Origin: Parelaphostrongylus tenuis
Taxonomy: Eukaryota; Nematoda; Chromadorea; Rhabditida; Metastrongylidae
Length of the DNA stretch: 64,000 bases
Direction: 5' to 3'
NCBI GenBank assembly: GCA_019055375.1
Contig: JAHQIW010003721.1
Coordinates: 32,596 to 96,595 of the forward strand
Positions 10,566 through 20,560 of the stretch are shown here, piece by piece; positions within the stretch are counted from its first letter, which is position 1, and each line of letters opens with the position of its first letter. The notes under the pieces were generated by a model that saw only the letters and a list, made by a program, of their open reading frames with translations, made no database searches and was not told the DNA's origin. Both the position numbers and the translations under genes were made by a program.

Positions 10566-10860
10566 TCACCAAGCCCCTTGTTTCCTCCTGCTCAACTCTG
10601 GAAGTAGGTTGTTCATCATGTTGATTTCACGACCTAGATAGACATAACTGAAGCCCTCAGAGATTGTCGTTTCGCTGAACGTGAATAAGGCATTCAAAAC
10701 CCATTCGTTCGTCATGAACATCGTTTTCGTTAGATTTAGTTGAAGACCAATCTTTCCACAGGCGTTATCGAGATTGGTGAACATTCGCTTCGCCTGGCTG
10801 ATGTTTAGTGTTATGAAGATGACATCATCAGCAAAGCGAAGATGGTTTAATTGTCAATCG
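10566..10860 (-). pseudogene. LINE RT motif C and thumb fragment
   Basis: Includes the FADD box just upstream of the frame, then NISQAKRMFTNLDNACGKIG and LQLNLTKTMFM, typical of the stretch after motif C. It is separated from the palm fragment by a frame break around 10,990. Confidence 0.8.
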
Positions 10861-11016
10861 TTAATTTTCACTCCAATATCGTCCCATCCTAATGTTGGCA
10901 TGATGTTTTGTAGGTTGGCAATGAACAGTTTGGCGGAGCTGTATTGCCTTGTCGAACCCCTCTTCTTACTTCAGGCGATATTGTTGTAGATTGGAGATAT
11001 TTTGGTCGTGAAATTT

Positions 11017-11194
11017 TTATAAAGCTCGAAGGATCATTATGTACGGAGTAGGGACGCCCTGGTTATCCAGAGCCTCTATAACCGCTTCAGATTCCACTGA
11101 GTCAAAGGCTTTCTTTAGATCAATGAAAGTGAGACAGAGTGGTTGCTTGTACTCTCGTGAAACTTCGAAGAGTCTTGTAATCGTGTGGATGTGG

Positions 11195-11195
<1 letters not shown>
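11017..11195 (-). pseudogene. LINE RT palm fragment
   Basis: Carries TRLFEVSREYKQPLCLTF followed by the motif A aspartate in DLKKAFDSVE. In this family the Asp coordinates catalytic metal. The sequence upstream of 11,197 is microsatellite, so the apparent N-terminus of the open frame is not LINE protein. Confidence 0.8.
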
Positions 11196-11197
<2 letters not shown>

Positions 11198-11225
<28 letters not shown>

Positions 11226-11245
11226 GATATATATATATATATAAT
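11198..11245. repeat. (CT)n(TA)n microsatellite
   Basis: A CT run of about 30 bases followed by a TA run. It replaces the missing 5' part of LINE copy 2. Confidence 0.95.
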
Positions 11246-11339
11246 ACATAATATTTGCCACATTTTTTCATGCTGACGGACAGTAATAGATTTCCAACAC
11301 GAATGTGGTATTAGTGAGCCAAACTACATAGTCTAGACA

Positions 11340-11715
11340 ATTGATAATATGATAAGCTTTGCGCCCTCTATGAGGTCTAGCATGGCACTAATAAAGCACA
11401 AAGCAAGCGTCTGTTTTGCCTTTCCCGACTACTAGGTAGTACGGTGCCTTTCGGTTTAGCCGAACGGTAGCAGGTAGGTATACCAAGGCTTATAAAGGAA
11501 TTGGCGCCGAATAACAAATCATCTCAAGGCAGTTGATAAAATTCGCGACACTGCAGTGACCAGCAGTCGAGGTCGTAGCTGTGAAATTAATCATACCTTT
11601 CATTCGACTGCCTTCATAGACCTCCTTCAAAAGCAGTGATAATGTGTTAACAGTAATAATGTGATAAAATGATAGCATGTTTCGGCCGATTATGTATTCC
11701 GGTACGGCACATGTG
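11340..11715 (-). mobile_element. Family H repeat, copy H1 (hammerhead-bearing)
   Basis: Minus-strand copy of the ~310-bp family H unit. Order within the unit: a TTTGAAGGAGGTCTATGAAGG start block, a block with GGTCACTGCAGTGTCG, a block ending TTATTCGGCGCC, the CCGAAAGGCACCG block, then the hammerhead-like core at about 11,400-11,442. A partial second core half (GGCCGAAACATGC, minus strand) at about 11,670-11,715 precedes the unit. The core here is degenerate (CCUAGUA for CUGANGA). Confidence 0.75.
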
Positions 11716-12135
11716 TGTGCTAGGCAGCTCAAACATGTTATAATCTTATCACATTGTCATGTCAATCATATTATCAATGTTTTTGAGCGAGGTATATAGA
11801 AGAGGTAGAATGAAGAGGTCTGGTTTATTTTACCAGTTAAGAGCTCTACTGCTCGTCACTGCAGTGTCGGGCGATTTTATCACCTGATTTGTGGTGATTT
11901 ATTATTCGGAGCCAATTTCATTAAAAGCAGGCTTATATCTCCCCACTAGGGGTCGGCTGAACCGAAAGGCACCGTACCACTGAATAGCGTGGAAAGGCAC
12001 AACAGGCGCCTGTATAGTACTTCACAAATGCCATACCATGCCTCATAACAGGCTCAAAGCATATTTCGTGTTAACAGATTACCAGTTTTGAGCGAGGTAT
12101 ATAAAAGCAGTCGCATGAAGAGCTAGGTATAGTTC
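11716..12135 (+). mobile_element. Family H repeat, copy H2
   Basis: Plus-strand unit in inverted orientation to H1. The start block TTTTGAGCGAGGTATATA occurs at 11,781 and again at 12,086, so the locus holds one ~305-bp unit plus the first ~50 bases of the next. The hammerhead-like core is at 11,973-12,020: stem I GUACCA and UAGUAC, box CUGAAUA, stem III palindrome ACAGGCGCCUGU. The second start block contains a TATAAAAG sequence. Confidence 0.8.
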
Positions 12136-12139
12136 CAGA

Positions 12140-12575
12140 CACTTTCACCGAATCAGTATATTGGATGCAGTATTGAATTGTTAAAGGTGTACCAACATGT
12201 AGAATATTTCGTTCTGTATGTTAGCAGTAAACTACCAATTTCGCCAGTTTTAATGGGGAACGTGGAACACGGTATTACATCGTTTCCATCTCTGTGGATT
12301 TCACCGACCTAGTGGTGTCACAGAATTCAAACTCAATATGCAACATCACGCTTCCAGTTATGGCGAAGTATTAAAATAAGTCTTTTTAGCTTACTTGGCT
12401 TCTTCGCAACCAACTGTTACTTTCCTTTTAGGGCTTTATATATTCAAACAGATACGACTATGTCGGGAAGTAAAGCTAGCGAACGGTGTGTCAAAACAAG
12501 TACGTTTAAACAGTAGGTCTATTGTGAAGTGTTCATCCGACGCTACTGTGCAGAAATATGAACAAGAAAGGAGAA
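12140..12575. other. No recognisable gene
   Basis: AT-rich sequence with only short chance frames. I see no motif. Confidence 0.6.
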
Positions 12576-12577
12576 GG

Positions 12578-12873
12578 CTCTCGGCGTTGATCAATCCTTG
12601 AAGAATGCGCCATGCATTCGACTTCAACTTTGAACTTCTTTTGAGGTGACCGAATGCATATGCGGCCTATACAATGACTCGCGTTGGCCTCCCGTCAAAC
12701 CGAGTCAGTGCTGCTTATCCTCCCAGACAAGTTTGAAACCAGTCCGGTACCAATTTACCGATCCCGGAGGGATGGATGACTAGGAAAGCCATGAGCGCGA
12801 GATCGAACCAATGACTTTGTATGCGAGGTACAGCACTACTAACCACTGCGCTATATGGGCGCTTGAGCACATG
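12578..12873 (-). mobile_element. tRNA-derived SINE, copy 1
   Basis: The minus strand begins with a tRNA-like head: A box TAGCGCAGTGGTTAG, then B box GGTTCGATCTC about 40 bases later. A shared body follows, containing TCCCTCCGGGATCGG, a GGTACCGG block and a CGAGTCATTGTA block, and it ends GATCAACGCCGAGAGC. The same structure occurs at 17,007, 30,484 and 54,291. SINEs of this kind are transcribed by RNA polymerase III and mobilised by LINE proteins, here possibly the RTE elements. Confidence 0.8.
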
Positions 12874-12917
12874 TGGCACAGTGGTTAGAGATGCTCAGCA
12901 TCGCACATAAGGTGCAG
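12874..12917 (+). mobile_element. Truncated SINE head, inverted next to copy 1
   Basis: GTGGCACAGTGGTTAGAGAT on the plus strand repeats the A-box region of the SINE. It lies back to back with copy 1, so the two heads form an imperfect palindrome. It ends after about 44 bases. Confidence 0.6.
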
Positions 12918-13099
12918 AAATATATGGCTTAAAACGTGTTCATTTTGGACGCTTTCAGTCATATTTGGCTTTTTTGTATAGTTTTATATCGCGCCGATTT
13001 CCTGTATTAACACAATATTGACGCACAACGTTCAGTCGTTCAGCCTTATAGAAGTGATGCTTGAATTGGAAGCATTCTGCAACGTATTCTGTGCCTATT

Positions 13100-13660
13100 C
13101 TGGTGTTTATTATACCAAAACATCACATGCGATTACTGTGATTCATTATGGCAAGCCTCCATGGGAGCCTTGTTATCTCTTTTGGAAAAAGTATATGATT
13201 ATATATAGGCAAAAGGAATGCACGATGAGCTGAGAGAGCATTCTAACAATTAATCTCCACCACATTTGCCACACTTGACGCATTGGCCGGGAATAGTCTC
13301 CCGCGTGGCAGGCTAGCATTCATGTACCTCCACCACATTTGATGCATCGGACATCTACGTCCGAGTACGAGTCGTCAACAAAACTTTCAATCAAAGAGCT
13401 CACGCACACGGTTGCCTGTTTTCGATTTTCATTTCCAATTTAATGTTTTCTTGACTTTCTCCTTCTTCGTTTCCACCATTCACTCCAAACATATTAGAGA
13501 ACATTATGGCACATAGTTTTGTCTTCTCATTGAAAAGGGGTGCTTACGAAGGACACTGAACAACTCAAAAATCCGCTTGTAAATCTCAGGCAAGATCAAT
13601 TTGCAAATACAAATTTGCACAGTGGAAGACATTACTACCTCAAGAATTCAGTGAAAAGCT
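13100..13660 (+). repeat. Unnamed interspersed repeat R, copy 1
   Basis: Shares a long collinear block with 20,080-20,560: CGATGAGCTGAGAGAGCATT, then a CGTCCGAGTACGAGT block, TTCTTCGTTTC, and AAAAGGGGTGCTTACGA. Both copies lie on the same strand. There is no long open frame and no terminal inverted repeat that I can see. Confidence 0.75.
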
Positions 13661-13671
13661 ACATTGTTCAT

Positions 13672-15760
13672 CACCTGTATCTCCTGGCAGCTGCCGTCCC
13701 GTTGATTGTCTGACTCGAACGGGCGCTAGCATCATTTCCGTTTTTGCCTATCGCGTGATAGAGTAGCCTAGTGGGTTCGTTGGGTATCATATCTTTCTTC
13801 TATGCTTTTCCTAAAGAAATCGGACCATCGGGTCCGTTGTCCTCCTTTAGAGCGTTTGGTATCCCTAGGAATGCAATCGGTAACGGCTCTCGCCATGATT
13901 GTCGTTAAAGCGCATCACGTGTCCGGCCCACTTTATTCTCCGATATCTTGACGTCTAGTACGGCGTCTTTGATCTTCGGTCGTTGACGCAGGTCGGAACT
14001 TCGGATTTTTTTCCTCATTTGTAAGATACGGGATACTCCTATCATCGACCTTTCGACTACGCGTTCAATAACGTCAAGTGAACATTTATCGTGCTACGTA
14101 CGTAGCGACTAGATTTCTGCTGCATACGCTAGGGCAGGGATAACCGTCGAGTCGAAAACGAAGACACGAAGTCGGACGTTCTTGTCTCTTCACTTCATCC
14201 TCGATGCTTTGAAAAATTCTCCACGCCGCTCGTTTCCTCCTGCTCAACTCTGGCGCTAGGTAATGTTCAGGTCATGGTTCATCATGTTGATTTTACGACC
14301 TAGATAAACGTGACTGAAGAACGTAAATATTCGTTTCGTTGAAGTGAATGGGGCATTCAAAACTGTCAGATCAAGTTGAAGACCAATCTATCCACAAGCG
14401 TTGTCGAAATCGGTCAATAATTGTCCTGCTTGGCTGATGCTTGATGTTATGAGGACGTATCATCAGCGAAAGCGAAGTTAGTTTAATTGTCGACCGCCGA
14501 TTTTCACTCCCGTATAGTCCATTCTAATATTTTCGTAGAACTTGAGAATAACAGCGATATCGGTCGAGGTGCTTTCTATTTACTAAGATGTAGTCTGTTT
14601 TGTTGTGGTTCTCTCCATCGGGAGACTTCTACGTTCATCGTTAGGAGTGACGCTCTTGAAATTGTGATTTATCATGGATGGTTTGGGTCGTCATGAAAAG
14701 CCCACAAGTCTCTTACCCTGGTCATTCCATTGTAGTTTGTGGGTACCAATGTGACGTTTTCCAGGAGTTTTCTGGGTTCAATTTTCGCTAAAAATCTCCG
14801 AATGGCCTTGAAGAATGTATGGCCTTCTCTGAAGAGTTTTTGAGATCCATATAAGAAAGCTTCGACTCCCTATTCGTCATAGCTTGGTGTTGGTGCGTAA
14901 GCAACGAAGATGATCAATGCTGGTAATGATCCACATTGTTTCAACCGCACCGTCCGATACGGACTGTTAGTTGCTCAAAGAATTCAATACTCACTGTAAA
15001 ATTCGATTTGGCGAAGACGCCAACGTTCCCGATACCTCTGCGATCACATGTTCCACAAAGCAGTTTTTCTCGGGTATCATAAGCAGCATGAATAGGATGG
15101 CTTGTTCTCGTCCCAGCCAGGTTAACGACCTCATACCTTATCCTTCTTTCTTGCATCAGTAAATCTCTATAGCGGATTCTTGAGCAAGTGTTCGAGCATC
15201 ATGAGTATAGATCATCAATTTTGTCCGTTTTGATTTTGGCAGCCTGAATTGTCCCCGAGATTTCAGCAGCTTTTCCGTACTCGTCCTACCCGTCGCTATC
15301 GTACGGGGGGCTTCTTCGAAGTCAGGGGAATGAGGCTCATTTTTATTGCTGTTTTTGCCATTTTGACACTGAACGTCTAGCTTACTAGGCTCTGAACGTG
15401 GAGGCTGGGTACTCACAAGGAAATTGCTGGTCTCTATTGCAAGAGAAGGAGGACCTTATTTATTGGAGGCGACTCCTAACCGCCTCCCATGTGTTCTCAG
15501 CTGCTTTGCTGCGGTCTTTTGGCCGACTTTACTAGTAGAAATAGAGTTTTGTCAAATCGGCACTGCTGCAGCAAGGAGCTCGTCCCCTGAATGGAACTGC
15601 GTCTTTGGGAACCACACGGTCTCTTATGGTTCGCGTTTGATACTCCTATCCACCACTTGGGGACGCTCCACGTGCCCTCGAGTCTAACCGAGTGGATTCC
15701 CTCAAATAGGGAATCCGTGGTCAGAGAGGGAGATCCGTGGTGGGCTTTTTTCATAGTAGT
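13672..15760 (-). mobile_element. RTE-like LINE, copy 3 (internally deleted)
   Basis: On the minus strand it runs from a probable 5' untranslated part (about 15,760-15,420) into an N-terminal block and endonuclease (15,416-14,941). It then jumps to the end of the RT (about 14,500) and the C-terminal block, closing with the GTGATACAG-like 3' end at 13,672. Compared with copy 1, the central RT is missing, so an internal deletion removed the fingers and most of the palm. It has many stops and frameshifts. Confidence 0.82.
14941..15416 (-). pseudogene. LINE N-terminus and endonuclease fragment
   Basis: Two overlapping frames. The first (15,416-15,156) starts MSTQPPRSEPSKLDV and ends in SKRTKLMIYTHDARTLAQES. 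The second (15,156-14,941) continues with RIRYEVVNLAGTRTSHPIHA and GNVGVFAKSNFTVS. A one-base shift between them breaks the protein. This is the only place in the window where the LINE protein start is visible. Confidence 0.78.
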
Positions 15761-15764
15761 GTGC

Positions 15765-15900
15765 GTAATTATATAAGCGACCGCGCCAAAACGTCAGCCA
15801 CCGATATTCAAGAAGATCTATTGATCGTCCAGAAAGACAACCGGTTGATAAGTGGCACTAACCTCGCTAAAGCTCAAAATGAAGATCAATCTTTGAGCTG
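15765..15900 (+). mobile_element. PLE 3'-end relic
   Basis: GCGCCAAAACGTCAGCCACC followed by a block ending in AACCTCGCTAAAGCTC and AATGAAGAT parallels the 3' end of PLE copy 2 at 9,725-9,830. Only the second half of the hammerhead motif remains. Confidence 0.6.
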
Positions 15901-16600
15901 TTCTGTTGTTCTCAACCAACCTGATAATTTGTATAATTGAAAAAAGGCCTTTGCTGTTTATTGCAGAATAACTTCTAATCAAATGAGCCAAAACAATACG
16001 CACTCCATAGCAAGAACATTCAAAGGAGACATCGAACAAGTCACAGCAGAAAAGCATAAAGGTTATTTTCTGGTGCGGGATGTGATGGAATAGATCCATA
16101 AATGATTGCAAATAAAACTTATGTGAACAGTAAGACATTCATCTAGGCAGAGAGCACTGACGTTGTGGTCGACGGAATTGACGGCCCTGAGAATGCGCAA
16201 AATGATACCGTTAAGCAAACGTAAAAACATTGTTTTGTAGAATTGGCAATTGAATCAGTGAGAGAGTTAGTAGTTTATAACGATTTATTACCACACGTGA
16301 ACAATCTGTTTGCGTGCATGAGCATGTCTCGTCTATATCACCGTAATCCCGCTAATGAACAAGCCATGATTACCTCAGAAAAGAATAAAAGAAGTCTTTC
16401 TCACAATAGATTTTGTTTGTAGATTTTTATATGTCATTTTAAAGATTTTCCCAACGCGCCTTACCTGAACACACAACTTCATAAAGAAATGTCACACTCC
16501 AAAATAAAGCATTTCATTTCTCTAATTTCTTAGCGGAAAGTATTTACGTATAGTTAGCTGAGCTCTGATATACTTTATTTTAATACTTTCTTTGATCTAC
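15900..16600. other. No recognisable gene
   Basis: AT-rich. The 106-codon minus frame at 15,818-16,138 has no recognisable domain and partly overlaps the PLE relic. Confidence 0.6.
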
Positions 16601-16609
16601 ACTCACATT

Positions 16610-16745
16610 GTGTGGATCCCTTTTGCTGTGCGGGTCCCATGCTTCTGGCATTCTATTCGTTTTTTCGTCTTCTTCTTAAACTTCGTAAGATATTGGCTTA
16701 GCGTAATTCCTCGCAATCTCGAGGACAGCCTGGTTGTGGCGTTTC
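16610..16745 (+). repeat. Unnamed interspersed repeat Q, copy 1
   Basis: About 120 bases recur at 63,885-64,000 on the same strand. Shared pieces include GGCATTCTATTCG/AGCATTCGATTCG, TCTTCTTCTTAAAC/GCTTCTTCTTGAAT and CAATCTCGAGGA/CAATCCTGAGGA. The long frame across it is not evidently coding. Confidence 0.6.
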
Positions 16746-17006
16746 TTAGGGCGTTCATTGTTTATTACCAGATAGTGTTGGGAGATGAGGTTCGGCCTCA
16801 AAAGCATCGCGATGAGTATCGCGATCCCTAGGCCATGCCGCCCAGAGTGTGATGGAATATTGAGATATACCTGATAGTGTTTGGTGGCATATCAAGGAGT
16901 CAGCGTGAGTTTTACTTGTTCAGTAAACGCCACCTTATGCTTTCTCATTGATTCATCGAAAACTACTGGCGATATCAGTAAAGGAGTCACATTTACCAGA
17001 GTACAG

Positions 17007-17297
17007 AGCGCATGTGGCGCAGTGTTAGTGGTACCCTGCGTCACACACACGAGGTCAATGTTCGATACCGTGCTCATGGCTCACCAAGCCATTCATCCCC
17101 GGAGTCGGTAAGTTGGTACCATACTAGTCTCAGACTTATCAAGGAGGATAAGCGGCACTGACTCGGTTCAGCAGGATGCCACCGCGAGTCATTGTAAAGG
17201 CCAGATATGCATTCAATCGATTTAAGCGAAGTTAAAAGTTGAAAAAGATTGCATTTCGCACTCCTCAAGAATTGATCAACGCCGAGAGCTCTATCCT
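17007..17297 (+). mobile_element. tRNA-derived SINE, copy 2
   Basis: The head has A box GTGGCGCAGTG and a worn B box (ATGTTCGATACC). The body, with CTCACCAAGCCATTCATCC, a TCTCAGACTT block and GCCAGATATGCAT, and the end GATCAACGCCGAGAGCT match the other copies. It is on the plus strand, like copy 3. Confidence 0.8.
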
Positions 17298-17299
17298 AT

Positions 17300-17840
17300 A
17301 GAGAGCTTTTTTACCCCAACACATCTATTTAGGGGAATGTGATTTTATGATGCGGAGAGGTATAACAGGTGAATGTGAAGATAGTCATTAGGATGACTTG
17401 GAAAGTTATTTCAATTGAAGTGTATTTGAAAAGAATCCGATCTAAGAGGTGCTAAAAAGGCATCAGATAATATCCCACGATGTTTATAGTAATACAAAAA
17501 TAAGAACTCTAAGAATACAAGGAAAAACTTAGAGAAAGGAGGGGTGATTAAAAGTAGAAACGCTAACTTAAAGGCTTTATCTTAAGAGCAGAAAGTAAAA
17601 TTTTTTCCACTCCAAGCTTGCACGCTTCACGTAGTCAAAATCCCAAGAATCTTCCTCGATATACATGTAGATATTCTGCAGTGTATTCATGGATATAAAA
17701 TTAATGTCTAATAATAGTACGTATATATAGATATATCTACACGTACGCGTGTTATATGCTGTTATATATATGCGTACACTTATAGGCGTATATATGCATG
17801 TTTTCAGCCTTTTATATCTATACATATAGCCTTTGTCATG
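17300..17840. other. No recognisable gene
   Basis: AT-rich with imperfect TATA/CGTATA runs near 17,715-17,825. The minus frame there is a by-product. Confidence 0.6.
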
Positions 17841-18205
17841 TCATCAGATTATCAGTTTTTGAGTGATGTCTATAAAAGCAGTCAAATGGAGAGGTATAAT
17901 TCACTTTAGCAGCCACGAGCCCATATGTTGGCCACTTTAGTGTCGGAGGATTTTATGACCTAACTTATGGTGATATGTTATTCGGCGTCGACTCCTTTAC
18001 AAAGAGGGGTACATGCCACCGTCAGGAATCGACTGAACCGAAAGGCACCGTATTACTAAGGAGCATGAAATGGCGACACCGAAACAGGCACCTGTCTGAT
18101 ACTTCATAAGTGCCACATCAGACCTCATAAAATGCTCAAAACGTCTTATTAAACTATCAGATTGCTATTGTTTTTGAGACGGTCTAATTTGTATTGCCGA
18201 AAAGC
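17840..18205 (+). mobile_element. Family H repeat, copy H3
   Basis: The start block TTTTGAGTGATGTCTATAAA is at 17,857 and recurs in worn form at 18,172, a spacing of 315 bases. The hammerhead-like core spans 18,050-18,102: stem I GUAUUA pairing with UGAUAC (one G-U), box CUAAGGA, GAAAC, stem III ACAGG/CCUGU with loop CA, cleavage-type GUC. Stem I differs in sequence from other copies but still pairs. An insertion lies between stem II and GAAAC. Confidence 0.8.
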
Positions 18206-18494
18206 CCGCTATGAATTCGAAATAAAGAATCATTCATTCCAAGTGCGAAACGTAATAAATTCTCAGCTGCTACAACGTACTACAAAGGCTATTCCAGAAA
18301 CCAAGCATTATATTAAAATTGCCGCCTTTTGAGTCGTCGAATGGCTGTTTAGAGTGTGATGAAAGTTTTGTGTCAGCGAAAGATTTCTAGTGGTCTGCAA
18401 CAGTCTGCTTGAGATGTGGGCGCTTGCGATCGATCAATGGGATCTTGTTTATGTGTTTCTAAACTATGAAGCAAAAGGAGTGTTGGCAAAACAA

Positions 18495-18572
18495 ATTTCG
18501 GTAATGCAATTGGTGAAACACACGCCTCCAGAAAGGGAGAAATGCGGGGTTCGAGTCCCGCCCGACGTCAAA
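18495..18572 (+). other. tRNA-like remnant
   Basis: Holds GGTTCGAGTCCCGC with the T-stem GCGGG/CCCGC around an 8-base loop, and a worn A-box-like stretch GGTAATGCAATTGG upstream. The anticodon arm is not convincing. It is a tRNA pseudogene or tRNA-derived repeat. Confidence 0.35.
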
Positions 18573-18589
18573 GTTTTGTACATCACTTA

Positions 18590-20080
18590 ACATCAATGGG
18601 CATATTTGTAACAACATACCACCGCTAAAAGCGGTTGAATAAAAAAAAAAGATTTTTGTTCTTGTATTACTGATATCTTACGTATGAGGCTGTGCTGTTC
18701 ACCATCACCATTTGTTTCCAGTAGAAGAACGGGCTCATTTGTGAGTTTGGACGAAGACCCTTGCCATTGTCGTCTTGTGACTGGCAGCAACGAATAAGTG
18801 CCACCGCCGATGCTGTACCAGCGCTAGAGCTGGTAATGCAGACGAAATGGTACGTATACAGTTCTACTCATGTATGATATCTCTGATCTTTGAAAATCCA
18901 CTCATTTTTCCTGGCGCAGCTCGCTCTTTCGGCGACTCCGTGTCGAGTAGTTTACCTTCGATGCACCGTAGATTGGGAGATACTGTGGGAGTTTCTTATA
19001 AATAATTTCTGAGATATTTCCATGAATTTGCAATAAACAATGCTGCGTGAAACAGACACAAAATTTGATTTTTTTGAAGCTCATTTCGCTCTGTAGCTTA
19101 AATTCTAACTCGCCGTGATTACGTTTCTGCTGTCGACTTCAGTGTTTTTTTCATTATTGCATAAATTTACATGGATAGATGGTGATAGATATATTCTTTG
19201 TTGATTGAGCCAATAACACGAAGTTCATAGGAACAAATCTGTTCGACTAAAGGCTTTTCGATTTCTTCGCCTTCTTCGAAGCCAATAATTCGAGTCGTTG
19301 ATTGTCCAATATAGTTCTTGTATTATCATCTGACCAGTTCGTATTTGTCCATTTGTTTACAGGTTGGCAATAAGTCTCAAGCGATACGTATGGTGTGCAA
19401 TACGCAAGCAGACGGCGTCGCTGTTTCTGCTCCTCCGCAAGGCAGCGTTTCTCGTCAATTGAAGAGTAATGGGTCCTAGTTGGTTTTTTACATTTCGATG
19501 TCTTTTTCAATCTGATCGGACATCTGATTACGTGAACATTGTGGTAATTGCTGGAGCATGAAGCATTTCATCGTCAAAGAGATCGTCATTTTAGTGTATC
19601 CAAGGGTTTCAAGAACTTTGGATTCTCAGAGGTTTCACCATTTCATCAAACATTCAACCAAAAAAATACATAGTATGGACGAAATAAATCGCGTGTACAG
19701 CGACAAAAGTTGGAGCGACGAATAATGCTTATAGTGTGGATAAATGGATATGTAACAAACAGGAACTCATGGAACGATAGAATGAGATGCTTCTCTATAT
19801 TTTTACATAAAACTCAACTCTCTCAATACTCTAGTAATCCAAATTATTCAGTTTCATCGATGAATTAATATCCCATTTAGTATAAATGCTCATTATCGAC
19901 TAACTATCCATTGTTTTCCGGTGTATGATAGTTGTAATGGTTTTTGGTATTGTATATAAGAAAATTAATCGAGACTGAAAGATTTCTATGGTAATTTTCT
20001 TTGTACAACTTATTAAATTTGATTGAATGCCAGAAAAAAACTATGACTGTATAATAAATTGGAGCATTGCTCCATGCAGA
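18590..20080. other. No firm gene; one coding-like stretch
   Basis: Most of this is AT-rich without features. The minus strand at 19,247-19,510 has a charged, lysine-rich open frame (SSIDEKRCLAEEQKQRRRLL, then CTPYVSLETYCQPVN). An adjacent frame (about 19,330-19,170) encodes GFEEGEEIEKPLVEQICSY. The composition is more protein-like than its surroundings. I cannot name a family, and the open frame begins with TTG, so it may be an exon or an old insertion. Confidence 0.3.
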
Positions 20081-20560
20081 AATGCTTTACATGCTCCAAA
20101 GCATATGAGCGGGTGGAGAAAATATAGCAAACCTTCCAAAGGAGCTTTGCTATCTTCTTCTAGAGATATGTGATCGTTTAGGCGACATTAATGAACGATG
20201 AGCTGAGAAAGCATTCTGTCACTGAACCCCAAACATATTCAATGCACTGGCCGATCTGCGTTCGGATACGAGTAGCCAACGAAACCTGAAGTCAAAGTAT
20301 TCAGGTACAAAGTTATCTGCACCAATTAGGTGATTATTTGACTTTCTTCTTCGTTATTTCAAGGTCACTTCAAACATAATAGAGCAGGCTGTGGCACATT
20401 GTTTTGTTTTCCCTCATAAAGGGGGTGCTTACAAAAGTAACTGAATAACTCAAGAACGCAGTTGTAAACTCAAGCAAAACCTGTTACATATACAAAATTT
20501 CACAACAGTAAAAGACCTTCACCAACCCAAATAATATTGAGCAGTTTTTAAGGACATGTT
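20080..20560 (+). repeat. Unnamed interspersed repeat R, copy 2
   Basis: Direct-orientation partner of 13,100-13,660, with the same block order and scattered differences. It lacks one internal ~60-base block of copy 1 (around 13,255-13,330). Confidence 0.75.

Larger units (their letters stand above)
10012..11197 (-). mobile_element. RTE-like LINE, copy 2 (5' truncated)
   Basis: Minus-strand reading starts in the RT palm (HTITRLFEVSREYKQPLCLT, then FIDLKKAFDSVES), passes the catalytic FADD box (LNHLRFADDVIF, about 10,850-10,810) and ends in the C-terminal block with HVMRFNDNRWTRAVT and later RTHWATFARGR. Several frameshifts and stops are present. The 3' terminus is the tandem GTGATACAG motif at 10,012-10,030. 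The 5' side stops in a (GA)/(TA) microsatellite. The same 3' terminus occurs at 13,672 and 45,561. Confidence 0.88.
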
